Source of the DNA: Anisodus tanguticus | Taxonomy: Eukaryota > Streptophyta > Magnoliopsida > Solanales > Solanaceae | Reading direction: 5' to 3' | DNA: 64,000 bases | Assembly (NCBI GenBank): GCA_034509755.1 | Contig: CM067544.1 | Location: 9,403,501 to 9,467,500, forward strand | In this document: positions 34,871 to 48,200 of the stretch, one piece after another | Position numbering within the stretch: position 1 is the first letter of the stretch | How the letters are laid out: each line of letters opens with the position of its first letter | Position numbers and translations under genes: made by a program | The notes under the pieces: generated by a model | Told to the model about the DNA's origin: nothing | The model's input: only the letters and a program-made list of their open reading frames with translations | Database searches by the model: none

Positions 34871-37800
34871 ATGGGGGATTCATTGGAAGGAGAATCGAGT
34901 ATAATGAAGGAGGAATTGTGTATGGATATAGATCCTCCGTTTAAAGAGAACCTCGCAACTGCTGAAGATTGGCGTAAGGCGCTTGATAAGGTGGTTCCTG
35001 CCGTCGTCGTTCTCCGAACCAATGCTTGCCGTGCATTTGACACCGAGGCTGCTGGTGCTAGTTATGCCACCGGCTTCGTCGTTGATAAGCGTCGTGGAAT
35101 TGTACTTACAAATCGACATGTTGTAAAACCTGGTGATTACAAGCATTCCTCTTTGTTCAAATGTCTTTGTAAAGCTGTTTAAATGAGTATGTGACACTTT
35201 TAGTTTTCCGAGATTCAAACTGCATAGAACTTAGTTTTTTAATAAATAAATTTTAATCTTAAAATATTAAGTTAATCTTATCTAATTTAGCTTCAAATTA
35301 AAGTGCCATATAAATTGAGACGGAGGGAGTACATGTCTTTTCAAGTTCAATTTTTGTTCCGATGGAAGTGTTGATTGTTTATTTGCTTTGTAGGACCTGT
35401 GGTGGCTGAAGCTATGTTTGTGAACCGTGAAGAGATACCAGTCTATCCGATATATAGAGACCCTGTGAGTTCATTTTTAACCTCGTCTTTGGTATCTCTG
35501 TGGCATTTATTCCTTGTCCCAATATATAATGCAGTCTTTTTCATTTTTGAGACGATTCTTTATTCCACTAACAAAATGATTGCATTGGTATTCAGATTTA
35601 AACTTTGGAGAAATGTTCTTTATTTAACAACTTGACAAATAGTTTTTTTATACTATTAATATGAACATGTCTAGTCAAGTAATGAGACATAAAATGAGAA
35701 TGAAGAATGCTTCCCCCTTCTTGCTTAAAGTCCTAAGAGTCTTATTGCTTTTTAGTTTCTTGCTTTTCGCTTTTGAAAACACAGGTCCCATATAGGTTTG
35801 TTATATACAGGCTCCCAAAGGGTTTATAAAGGGCCTTGGGCTACTCCACTACTGCCTGCTTATAGTCTTTCACATTGTACTAGATTTAATCTTTGGTAAG
35901 CCCAGTCTCAGTAGGTCCACATTGAAGTTCATGCTTGACTCTCAAATTTGGGTTACATGTGCAGGAGGTGTTGGATAGTGTTGTCCTACACGGATTAACA
36001 AGCGCTTTCAATACAATAACAACAACAACTATGCCTAAATCTCAAACAAGTTGGGGTTGGCTATATGAATCATTGCTTCTCCATTAAGCTCAACTCATGT
36101 CATCATCATACCAAATAAAACTAAAAGTGAAAAATAAGTTAAATATATATTAATAATAATGATGATGATAGTAATAATAATAGAAGTTCTCTAATCTCTA
36201 ACAAGACTAAGGGTGTGTTTGGTACGAAGGAAAATATTTGCTTGAAAAACAAGTGAGTTTCTTACTTATTTTCTAGTGTTTGGTAAGGAAGATTTTTTTT
36301 TTACCCAAGGGCATTTGTATGTAAACTAGTAAAACACTACGGGGGAGGGAGTGGAGGTTCGGGGGTGGTGGGAGGGGGTTGGGTGGGTGGGAAAGAGACA
36401 ATGAACTTGAAATGTCACTTTGTAACTTGTTTTCCTTACTTCCATTAAGGAAGTCATTTTTCTCATTTTTGAGGAACTTGTTTTCCTAGAGAAAATGTTT
36501 TCTAGAAATTTTGCCCAACCAAACATGGGAAAATTGGAAAGCATTTTCTGGAAAATGTTTTCCTCCATACCAAACACACCCTAAATCATGTTCCCCACTA
36601 GTAGATTCTATATGTATATTTTTCTTCCATTGTAACCTGTCTTAGCTAAGTCAACATCATTCCCAAGAAATTGTAGGTCTTTCGAGACAACTTCAATCAT
36701 TTCATCATGAATTGACAAATTCCAAAAGGGTATATAAATTTTTTTGGCTACTTCATTTATTGGTTTAGCTTTTTAGGTTTTAGATTGGATGTTGATGTTC
36801 TTTTACCAGAAGAAGAAAAAAAGTAAAAGGAAAAGGTAAATACTAAAGTTGGCGTCACTGATCGACCTCATTTAGACGAAGTGGGGGTGAGGTTGCGCTG
36901 CTTTCCTTGCTGGGTTCTCCTAGGGTCTAATAAAGGAAGAAAGAAAAACATATGCACAGTTTCAAACCGGTGCTAGTAGTCCGCTTTATGTTTAGAAAAT
37001 AGTGAAATGTTAAGTTTTGGGGCTAATTATCATTTGTTTCTTCCTTTTGTTTTTATTCCTTCTTTTGGTCATGCCTTTTGTTTTTAGTCATTTGCCATTG
37101 CATAGTAAATTAAGTGATTGTTAAAAAAAATTCATGACACGTGATTTCTTGTCTCATAATTTTTTCATGAACTAGAATATATAGCTTGAAGATTTAATTA
37201 ATTGAATAGAAAAGGCCCCAATTCAGAATTATGGATCCATCATCGATCATTTAACTTGACTAAACAATGGGTTTTAAGTTACGCTGTTAACTGAAAATTT
37301 GTTAATTTTCAACAATTCTGAGTAATTGTCTGTATATATTTTTAGTTGTATCCAAGCACCCACACCCTTACTCTAATTCGTGTCCTTAAACTTTAAATGA
37401 AAGCGATTATGGGTAGGACACTTAATACACTTAAGTTGTGCCCAATTTAGTACTCACAAGTCACACCCATATCCATATCCATTATGATGTAACGAAGGAT
37501 AAGTCCTCCTTCCACCACCCAATCTATTAGTCTACTAAGGGTCCCTATCACAAACAGAAACACTAAATGTCATTAAGGGTTAAATGGAAAGTTTAAAAGT
37601 TAAAGAGTTTCCAAATATAAAATTGTGTCATTCTTTATGAAACAGATTAAAAAGGATAGTGAAGCAAAGGAAGCATGTCGGTCTTGACTTCAATTTGATG
37701 ATATGCATAAGTTTATAGGGACAATGAGAATTGCCGAAGAATACTTGACAATCATATTCCACGCTTATTTATTTTCTCATGAATTAAGCTTATTGATCAT

Positions 37801-40800
37801 CTTCTAGGTTCATGACTTTGGATTCTTCCGTTATGATCCTGCTGCTATACAATTTTTGAGCTATGAAGAGATTCCTCTTGCTCCGGAGGATGCTTGTGTA
37901 GGACTAGAAATCAGGGTTGTTGGTAATGACAGTGGAGAGAAGGTATGTGGAAGAGATTTTATTCCGTTGCCTTACTTTGCTTTGTAAATGATGCATCCAA
38001 GTGGAATTCTTCTTTTCATGTAAGGACTGTTTTACATTATTATTCTATTAAACTTGTCATATTCAGTCACGTTATGATTAGTGTTTCCTGTAGTTGATCA
38101 GAAGGGAATGAAATGATATTTTGCCTACTCGTTATAGCATCTTCAAAGAATCAGTAAATGGGTTAAAACTTTCTGGAACGAGGGATTCAACTCTTAATAA
38201 CTTTGACGGAGGTGTCATACCTGTCAAAAAATGCTCATGATGGAGGCATTATGACCCGAGAAAAACTTTGGAGGCCTGATATCACTTAAAACGTGAAGAG
38301 GGGTGCATAACTCTGAATGTGTAATCTACACTATGCGTGTGATTGTTGAATGCTGACATATGGTATATGTCTTGGTCTTCAAGGTCAAGCATTAGAATGT
38401 GTGCGTAGGCTGTTCACATTGACCTATATGTTGCTGTAGACTGGAAGCATGCAAAACATGTTTGTCCGATCCAAGCACTGAAGACAAGCGATTTGTCACG
38501 AGTCTTTACCTTTATTAACCACACTCATAATTGCATGTGAGCTGGTGTGAGTAGTCAAGGTTGCTTCTTAAGTACAAAAATTATGGTGATGTTTATGGCT
38601 GACACATTTATGTTGGTATGGAGTGGCTTTGAGACCACTTTTAACCGTTTGAGACTATGGACATTTGGATTAAGGGGTATGTTGCATCACTAAGACCATC
38701 CAAGTGGATATGTGTGTTACTTATATTTACCTGACCAAATAGCACTGTATTTTAGAATTACTCGATCTATAGTTCTTTTGAGGGTTTTCTAGTCATTTTG
38801 ATGGGTGTTGCGTGGCTAACCTTTCCACAAGAGTAATTTGAAATAATGGATTCTTGAGGTCTTTTAAGAGTTAGCTGCCACTATTAATGAGTTATCCATT
38901 TTTTTTCTGTTTCTAACATTGTCTTGCAAACTATAGCTTTACTATTTCTCTTGTGTGGTTCTCAGATTTGTTGTGTTACATGGCCTTTCTTTTTTGACTC
39001 TCTTTTTCCTTTTCTGCCATAGTCGTGCAGCTAACAATTATGTTTTAGCTTACTAGCTGTCTTGTATGTTTCTCAGGGTTGTCGTGTTACATGGCCTTTC
39101 TTTAGGCTCTGTCTTTCCTGTCCTTGCATCCTTTTGATTGTTTTTTGAGGGACTATATTTTCTATAGAAATTTTCATATCCTATTCCTTTTTTTACTTTA
39201 ATATGGATTATGCAGGTGTCTATTTTAGCTGGAACGCTTGCTCGTCTGGACAGAGATGCTCCGCATTATAAAAAGTATGTGATGGTCTACCTAAATTGTT
39301 CATTCACCACTGGAGATTTCATGTATTCCCCTAAATGATATGGGCCATAAGAATGTCATTAAGTGTTTAACATTCTTTCAAAATTTCTTTTGTAAAGTTT
39401 CAGCCAAAAACAAACTTTTATACATGCTTCTGTAAACATAGTGTGCTGCTTTTTTTGTGGTGTTGGTGGGCTACTATCTCTTTCATCAGAATGGGGTTTG
39501 CTTTGTGCAGCCAATTGAGAAAAAATGCCTATGTATGAGCTTTTTAGTTCTGATGTATGATGACACTGATTATTAGCATTAGATTCTTGCATGATTGAGT
39601 ACTAAGCACACATTGTAGGCTTCTGCTGTTTTAAGGTTTTCCTTTTGCCTCTGATCGGTTTTGGTTGCAATGATTATGTCACATCAGCATTGCCCTGCCT
39701 CAAAATCAATGTAGTGAAGATGGTTGCTTGTGTTATTGCACGTCGAGGACTTCCTTACTGTCCTAATACAATGAGCAAATTAAAGCTTTAGGATGTTAAA
39801 TGGTCTCACTTTATTTTAAATAACTAAACTGTGAAACTTACTATTTGTAGTACAGCATATTCCTTCTGATAACTCCAAATTTTGGTGCAGGGATGGATAC
39901 AATGACTTCAACACTTTCTACATGCAAGTAAGCAGAACAATGTTGATCTCAAGTTATTTGAGCTTGTAATAGAAGTACAAAAATTAGCTCCTTAACTTTA
40001 GAATAGACCTTTTGTATAAAAAACTATCACCGTCTTTTTTGTACTTATATTCTCCACTATTTTCATCTTTTTGATGCCTTTTATGAAAATTGACTTCATA
40101 AAAAAAAAGGTATGGAAACAACCTCTTGCAGAAATGTAGGTTGCGTACAATAGACCCTTGTCCTCCGGCCCTTCCCCGGACCCCGCGCATAGCTGGAGCT
40201 TAGTGAACTGGGCTGCCCTTTATGTTTTATCACGTTGATGGGAGCAAGAGGGATGATTTTAACTGCTGAAACTCCCAGCACATGTTAGTTGGTGCATCAT
40301 GGGCAAAAGAAAGGTGGAACTTGGAAAAAGTGTATTGTCCGGTCATTAGTTGTCTATAGTGGATATTTGAACTGGTTGGGAATATAATGTTCAATGTAGG
40401 GCAGTGAGTTATGTGATACATAGCTGAGCTTTGAGAAGAGAGAATATAAGGGGTAGCGAATAGGATGTGGCTCCTTTGGCTCTTTTTTCGGCGGAAGGGA
40501 CATAAAAGCTTTTAAGGGAATATTAATGATCTTGTACAGCTTTGCTAATATTTCGTTTTTAGTTGATTTTTGGTTCACCCAGCTTGTTAGCATAGATATG
40601 TCTTTCATAAAAGACTAGAGTTTTGTCCAAGTCTTCTACTTCTTATGTACCACTTATATACAGGGTGTATTCCCACATCAATAAAATATTACTTTACGAA
40701 GAAAGAGATCTGTGGTTCTGAGTCCAGAGATGAGATGGTAGTGAATTTGTTTTAGTGAACTTATTCAGTGCTTATGCAATCCAAGAGACATTTCATTACC

Positions 40801-42190
40801 TAACTGAAGTCAAGAGGTTTTGGGTGGTTGGTCCAGATTATAGTATTTAGATCTGGAGGTTTCTGTACAGTTTAATGATCCTTCTCGTGCCTACATTTTG
40901 TATTTTGAAGTGAACTTATGAAAGAAGATTGCTGACAAGTAGGTTTGGCATTGTATAAATCATAGGTAGCAATGGTAATTTCAATTGTTGTCCATGTACG
41001 ATATTTTCATGTGTTTGATCCATGAAAAAAGAATTAGGTTGAGAGGTTTGGGGCTTGTTGCATTCCAAAAGTAAACAAACAAAAATGTTCCCTCTGCGTG
41101 AACCACCTCATCTAGTAGTTAAAAAGCTGTTACAGAGGGGAATAAATGTTTATTTATTTTACGTCATCAACGTACTTCTACCCCAAGTTTCAGGACTATA
41201 GTTGATTTAATTTCGTGTTTTTTGCCAACAGGCTGCTTCTGGGACTAAAGGTGGTTCAAGTGGCTCCCCTGTAATAAATTGGCAAGGGAGAGCTGTCGCC
41301 TTGAATGCTGGGAGCAAGTCATCAAGTGCTTCTGCATTTTTCCTGCCATTAGAACGAGTTTGTACTCATTCTTATATCTTCTCTTTGTTAAAGACCTCTC
41401 TGTGCTCTATTTCTGATGTGTGGGAAGTCTGCATCTGACAGTTGACTCTAGATAAACTAGGAATTTTTTAATTTAACTAGTGAGAAGTATTGTCAAAGAC
41501 TGTTGCTTTCCAACAAGACTATAGCATTGCAAAGGTCTTTATTGACTTGTTGAATGGGCAAATAGTAAACATTTTATACTTCTCTGGAATTGGTTATCTG
41601 CATTTTGATTTCTCTTCTGCCTGTTCCTAAATCTTTATATTGGAAACCATATCTTTCATTTGATCAGCTTTTTTTTTTCCCCCCCTGTTTTTTCTGTTGT
41701 CAATGTGCACTAGTCCCTGATATGCAGGGTGGCAAGTATGTATCTCCATCATTATAATTGTCTCTTTGTACTCTATGGGTTTTAGGATCCAATTTTTTTA
41801 TTTCCTTGAAACCACTGAATTTTATTTCTTTTTCCTATTTGGTCTTTTCCTATTATTACTCATGCGTCATCCTTGAAATAAGTTGATATCTGCGAGGCGA
41901 TTTGAAATATAAAAGTTTCTTTTCATATGGCTTCCACTCTATTTTATGGCCTGTTCGGTATTCCAATTACTATGTGATAATAGTCTTTTTTCCTTTTAAG
42001 ATTAATTTCTTGCAAGAATGGGAGTACAAATTCTTGCAACAAATGGTTACAAGCTTTTCATATTCTGCGTGTTTATTTCTATTTTATTTTCCTATTTAAC
42101 AGTTTATGTTTAATTGTGTCTTACCTTCTCAATTCTTTAACTGCCTGGATGAGGCATGTTAGTTCCTTATTTAGTGATGCATATCCCAAC

Positions 42191-42221
<31 letters not shown>

Positions 42222-45200
42222 ACACACTCAAAATATTGCTGGTTAAGGTCTGCACTTTCTCTGTTATTAAGTGAAAGTCAATTGTTATTTAACGGACACA
42301 AACACTTATATATATATATATATTGTTTATAGGTTGTCAGGGCACTGAAATTCTTACAGGAAGGAAGGGATCTTTGTACAAATAAATGGGAGGCTGTTAC
42401 TATTCCTCGTGGTACGCTTCAGGTTTGTTAGTTCGGTTCTTCTGGAACTTATTCCCCCCAACCTTCTTTTAGACTTTTTTTTTTGAAATTATAAAACTTC
42501 ATGTCTTTCTCAAATGATTGCTCCTGTGAAAGGCGGCTATCTCAATTTTGTTTATTGTGAAACACTATCTAGTTTTAGGCTTATGAAGCAGTGTTGTCAA
42601 AGGTGCGCTTAAAGCGCGCTTAAGCCTTGAAGCGAGGCTCAAAACATGTTGAGCGCTTCGCCTCGCTTTATATGTGCTTAAGTGTCATCATCAAGGCTCT
42701 AAGACATACTTTTCCTTGCCAATGAACCTCTCTTGAAGAGGTGACACTAGATAATTGATATTCACTTTATCGTAATGTTTTTCTAATTTCTTTGTCATAT
42801 ATTTGTTATTCATGCTTATTATTAGTCTTGGACTAAACATATGCACATATATATATTTGTATTTTTGCACCATTGCGCCTTTTTTCATTAAAGGCCACAC
42901 TTTATTTGCGCTTTGCACTTAAAGCCCCAGCTGACCTTAAGAGCTTTTTTGCGCTTTTCGCTTTTGATAACACTGTTATGAAGAAAGTAACTTAGTGCAT
43001 AAATATGAATCTGTCTTCTGATATTCATGCTTCATTAAACTGAATATGATAAACGCCATATTGCCTTCAAAAAGCATTATAATCTCTAGGTTGGGTTTGC
43101 CCACCGGGCTTAGTTCAAGTGGCAAAGGTTGAGGGACTTGTGACTTGGGTCACAAGTTCGAACCCCGCACCATTCGAACTAAGCCTGGTATTTAAGAGGA
43201 GGAAAGGTAGAGGGGCGGGTCCATTATGTGAGTTTCGAAGGTTGCGGGTTGGTATTAAAGGTTGGCCCCAGATAGATTTCTCGATCATCAAAAAAGAATC
43301 TCTAGGTTGGGGTTTTCTTTTTCACAACACGATGAACGGACCCTTTTAGTAAAGCAAGATCAGAGTCCATTGCTTCTGATGCACTAAAAAAGATAAGGAG
43401 CGTGTTTCCAGTACCAAATGAATCTACTCTTGCATCTGCCCACTTTATAACAGATAATTGATTTTTCACAAACCATGGGTGCCGTAATTTCAATTTTTTG
43501 ATGTTGTGTAGCTTATTGGCATGGGCATGGTCAGGCATTTCCTTGGATTTGTACTTTGAATAAACCGATCATTCATTATTGATCATTGTTGATATGATTA
43601 AATCTCCATAGATATCTGCTATAATTGGAGTTATCTGTTAACTTTTGGTCTATCCGGTAATGTGTCTTTGCATTTGACCTCTTCTTCCATGATAATTGTT
43701 GCTATATTCTAATTGAAGTTTCTCGAGGAGAAATCCGTCTCCAAATGTGTCCTACTTCCGACATGCTTGTCCACAAGGCTCTCCTTCCCATTGTGGGAAA
43801 TTTAGGAGCCGTTTGGACATAGAAAGTAAACATTATTTGGTTATATATTGGACTGTTTTTTGGTTGGTGTTTGAAGATGAGTTTTTTCAAGTTTTTAAGT
43901 GAAAAATCTTTTTTCCATCTACAAAACTTCAACCTTTTTTCAAGTAAAATGGCTGTCCAAACACAACTTCTACTTCCAAATACCAATTTTCCACTTCAAC
44001 CTCAAAAGTTCTTGTTTCCAAATACGTCCAAATGCCTACTTATTTCTCTTTACCTTTTAGCGATGGTCAAGTGATGAACAATTTTGAGAATTCAGAGACC
44101 GTCAAACTTGTTTTCAAGCTGGTGCCTTCATGCTTGGTGGATGATGGCCTCCCTCTATACCCTTATTCACTTAAATACCAGGCTTTTGTCTGTGGTAGAG
44201 TTTGAACCTGTGATGTGCACACTGCACCTAACCCACTCATCACAAGCTGCGCTCTTACCACTAGACCAAAGTCGTGGGGCCAAATATAATGACCCTTTAG
44301 ACTGTTTTACTTCAGTCTGACAGCTTAATGTGGTATTGATCGTAATCTCTCTTGATATGCTTCTTTTGCCATTGGACCAATGCTTAATGGGTCTCAAGTT
44401 TTTGAACCTCATCTCGAGCTACTTCTTAGTTGCATATTAATATAGCTTCCTCGGTACATAATTCCTTGTTCCAAAGTTGCAAGAGCTTCCGCACCATCGG
44501 CATAAAGTAATCCTGAAATGTAGTCTAATAGCCTCATTTAACGAAGTGTATACTCTCCAACATACGGAAGGCATATCCTAGTTTTATTCTCCTACCTGTA
44601 TATTTCTTTACCTTACTGTATAGAAAAAATGCTGCGTATTTAGAGGAGAATCTTAGTTTTCATCTTCAGCAGATCAGATAGTCATGGTTATAGTGGATGG
44701 TGGTACATTACAAGGTGTTTGCATGTTTGCTTATTATACTGTACATGATTGCTTTGAGATGATCTTAAATGGGTGAATACTTCACTATTATACAACAACA
44801 ACATACCCAGTGTAATCCCACAAAGTGGGGTTGGGTGGATTCTTCACTATTGTGGTATATAATTTTATCTGCATGAGTTGGCTTTTAACAGTCCTTGCGA
44901 GCATTTATTATGTAGAGGTTCGTGAAGCCTTTTTGATTTAGTCTTTCTCTTCGGCTGACCGTTAATTCTGCATATGCATCCATGTGACATGTAGTTTTCT
45001 CGAACATAAAAGTACAGTAGTTTTTAAGGCACAGAAGGTCTAGGAGAGATGGGGAACTTCTCTCTTCTCTCGTATATATTTTCTTTATACGAGCTTCTTT
45101 GAGCCCCGAAAACAGACTTCAATTATGTGTTTTATTGATCGTACCTTCTCAAATCAAAGAGAAGACAAGATAGGTCAAGTGAGGAAACCATAATCTTCAT

Positions 45201-48200
45201 AAGCAGACTTGGTTATTCCATTTATGATTTTGATATAGGTAACTTTTCTCCACAAAGGATATGATGAAACTCGTCGGCTTGGCCTCCTAAGTGCAACAGA
45301 GCAGGTAAGCACCAAACTATTTTTATGCAAGCTCTATTACTAATATAATGATACAATAACCTTTTGAAATTTTATTCGAATAGTTGGTGCGCAATTCCAC
45401 TCCACCCACTGAAACTGGAATGCTTGTCGTTGATTCTGTGGTAAGTGCACTTCTTTCGAGTGTCCTGACACAGTATTGTTCTGTGTATCAACACTTATTC
45501 TTTCTCTGGGTTGTTACAGGTGCCCGGTGGCCCAGTTCATAATCATTTGGAGCCTGGTGATGTGCTTGTTCGTATGAATGGGGAGGTTAGTCTGGCTTTG
45601 TTGTTGTAGGGCATCATATATTGATGGTTTTGCTGTCCTCATTGTGCTCTGTTTCTCTGCATAACTTATTAAAACTTTGATTATGATACATCTATTTAGC
45701 TCATACCCCGGGCTCGTTGTCCACTCTCTTTTTCCTGTCACTGCATCTGGATTCTGCAGAGCTACTTCAATTGTCACGAACCAACCATTTAACCAGGTTG
45801 AATGAGGGACCTCACTTAACAAAGTCATGCATCTTGTCAATCCTTCTCCTTGACGATGTGCTACATGGGCAAAAAATAGTTCCAGTTCTCCGATTTCTTT
45901 CCTCTCAGACCAAGATGAATACAGAAATTTTCCATTGTTGGCAATTGCTTCTTTAGACAGTTGGAAAACCATTCATTTGATGGTTCATAATACTAATTGT
46001 CCTCCTGTAAGCATCATTCAGGTGATTACTCAGTTCTTGAAGATGGAGACTTTGCTTGATGACAGTGTTGGGCAGAAAGTTGAGCTTCAAATTGAAAGGG
46101 GTGGAACTCCTTTGACAGTGGAACTGTTGGTGAGTATTTTATAATTATCTTGTGTATTATCAAGGATTGGTAATGTGATTGGCCATTTCGATATGCAATA
46201 TCAATCATAATAGTTGACTGAGATCTCTCCTGCATTTAGCATCACAGAAGTATAGTGGCACCTGAGTGAATTAACAAATCATGCTAGGGCCAAACCCAAA
46301 GGTTAACTGAGATGAACCAATATCCTAATCATTTTGATATATTTATTCCTGCTTAACCTCCTATTAGCAGCAACGTTTTGCTATGGCAACTCAGCTTTAT
46401 CACAAAATTCAGTTGCAAAAGTGGTATTTTATATTTTAGCTATGGTGGTTGACTTACGTGTCATTGCAAAACATTGTCTTTTTGAGAGCTCTAAGGATGT
46501 TTTTTGAAAGTTACAAAATTCTATTAGCAGAAAGGGATAAAGCCGTCAATATGACTCATCTGCTTATGTTTCATTCAGGTTCAGGATTTGCATTCAATTA
46601 CTCCTGATCGCTTCTTGGAAGTCAGTGGTGCAGTTATTCATCCCCTTTCTTATCAACAGGTTTGTGGGATTCTGGCGCTAGTGCCTCACAATCTTAGATG
46701 TGTCTAGCAACATTTATCTGTTATGTGTAATTGAAGCTCACATTTCTGCTTTGTTCTCTCTCCCCTCTTTTAATGCAGGCTCGAAACTTCCGCTTTCACT
46801 GTGGTCTTGTCTACGTGGCAGAAACAGGGTTTGTACATTTTTATTTTCATGTTTAAATGATTGCTTTATTTTCCTTGCAATCCTGCATCTACTGCATCCT
46901 TTTGGGCCGAGGGTCTATCGGAAACAGCCTCTCTACCCCATAAAGGTTGAGGTAAGGTCTGCGTACATCCTACCCTCCCCAGACCCCACTTTGTGGGATT
47001 ACACTGGGTATGTTGTTGTTGTTGTTATGTTTAGATGATTGCTATGCTGCAGTCATTGGCTTAAGTTAATTTGCTTTACCTTACAGTTCATATTCGAAAG
47101 TGTTTCTGGTTTAAGTTTAAAATTCTGTTGATGCAATCTTTAGGAGTATTTTACAGGAAAAAGATTTTTTGACAGTTAAACTACTTTGCTATTGTAGATA
47201 TATGCTATTCAGAGCAGGAGTTCCTCGCCATGCCATCATTAAAAAATTTGCAGGAGAAGATATATCAACCCTTGAAGACTTAATTTCTGCTTTATCTAAG
47301 TTGTCTAGGAGTGCAAGAGTACCATTGGAGTATATAAGCTACAATGATCGTCACCGGAAAAAGGTTTTAGTAGTTCCTCTTTGCTTATGTTGATTTTTAA
47401 AACTTGTGCTTTGCTATCTTTAAGAAAACAATCGTTGCCTCTTTTTCCACCTGCATCTATTCCTGCCCACAACTGCCATTTCCTTCTGTTTCTGGGCAAA
47501 GCATGATAATTTGTTTATCTACTTATTTTGGTATGCAGTCACAAATACCGATATCTGTTGGTTTTATTATTTCTGCTGAAACCACAGTAAAAATACTAAG
47601 GGTCCTAGTGGATCTACAGTCAGCTACTACTGATGTGTCAGAACGGAAGGAATTAATCTTGATTTGAGAGCGTATATCGAAAAGGAAATGAAAATTAATT
47701 GCATGTCAAACTGTGTTGTCACCCACAGTTTTCGGATCATGGCAAGAAAATGTGAATATGTGCATCAATTCTATGATTGTGTAAATAGTTTTTGAACCCC
47801 CGAAACATCAGAAGAATTGTATATTGTCCTCTTCGATGGTTTAGGTGTTTATGGAGATGGATGATATAGTTGATCAATCTGCTTGTAATCATTGTCAGTC
47901 TTGCTTTCTATCTTGTGGTTTAGTCTAGTGTTGTTAACCATTTGATCGTCAAGCCTGGTAAGGCGATGAGTTACCGAGTTGTGAAGGTGTAGTTGTAAGA
48001 AACATATATTTCAGAAAAAGATCCCCTGGAAAAAAATATTACTGTCTGGTTTGTTCCTCTAAAGAATGAAAAGTCCATGTTGCTTTCGCAGATAACTCTC
48101 TTTAATAACTGGAAATCAATTACGGATGCTAATTTAACTCCTGTTGGTAGATGTAGAATAGTCCCTCTGTTGCTTTTATCATCTCGTTGTACCAAGGCCT

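Noticed and set aside
36850..36940. GC-richer patch in Deg7 intron 2 as an unannotated exon
   Set aside because: Splicing exon 2 to exon 3 is already in frame and gives the expected protease sequence (RDPVHDFGF); nothing is missing.
42595..42960. GCGCTT-rich inverted motifs as a regulatory element of Deg7
   Set aside because: They are the subterminal repeats of a hAT MITE with precise 8-bp duplications.
43096..43296. A-box and B-box motifs as a possible tRNA gene
   Set aside because: No cloverleaf or anticodon stem can be drawn. The segment is 201 bp with 15-bp target duplications, so it is a SINE. The same holds for 44085-44280 and 58047-58282.
43119..43349. 76-codon plus-strand frame
   Set aside because: It lies across a SINE and its target duplication within a Deg7 intron.
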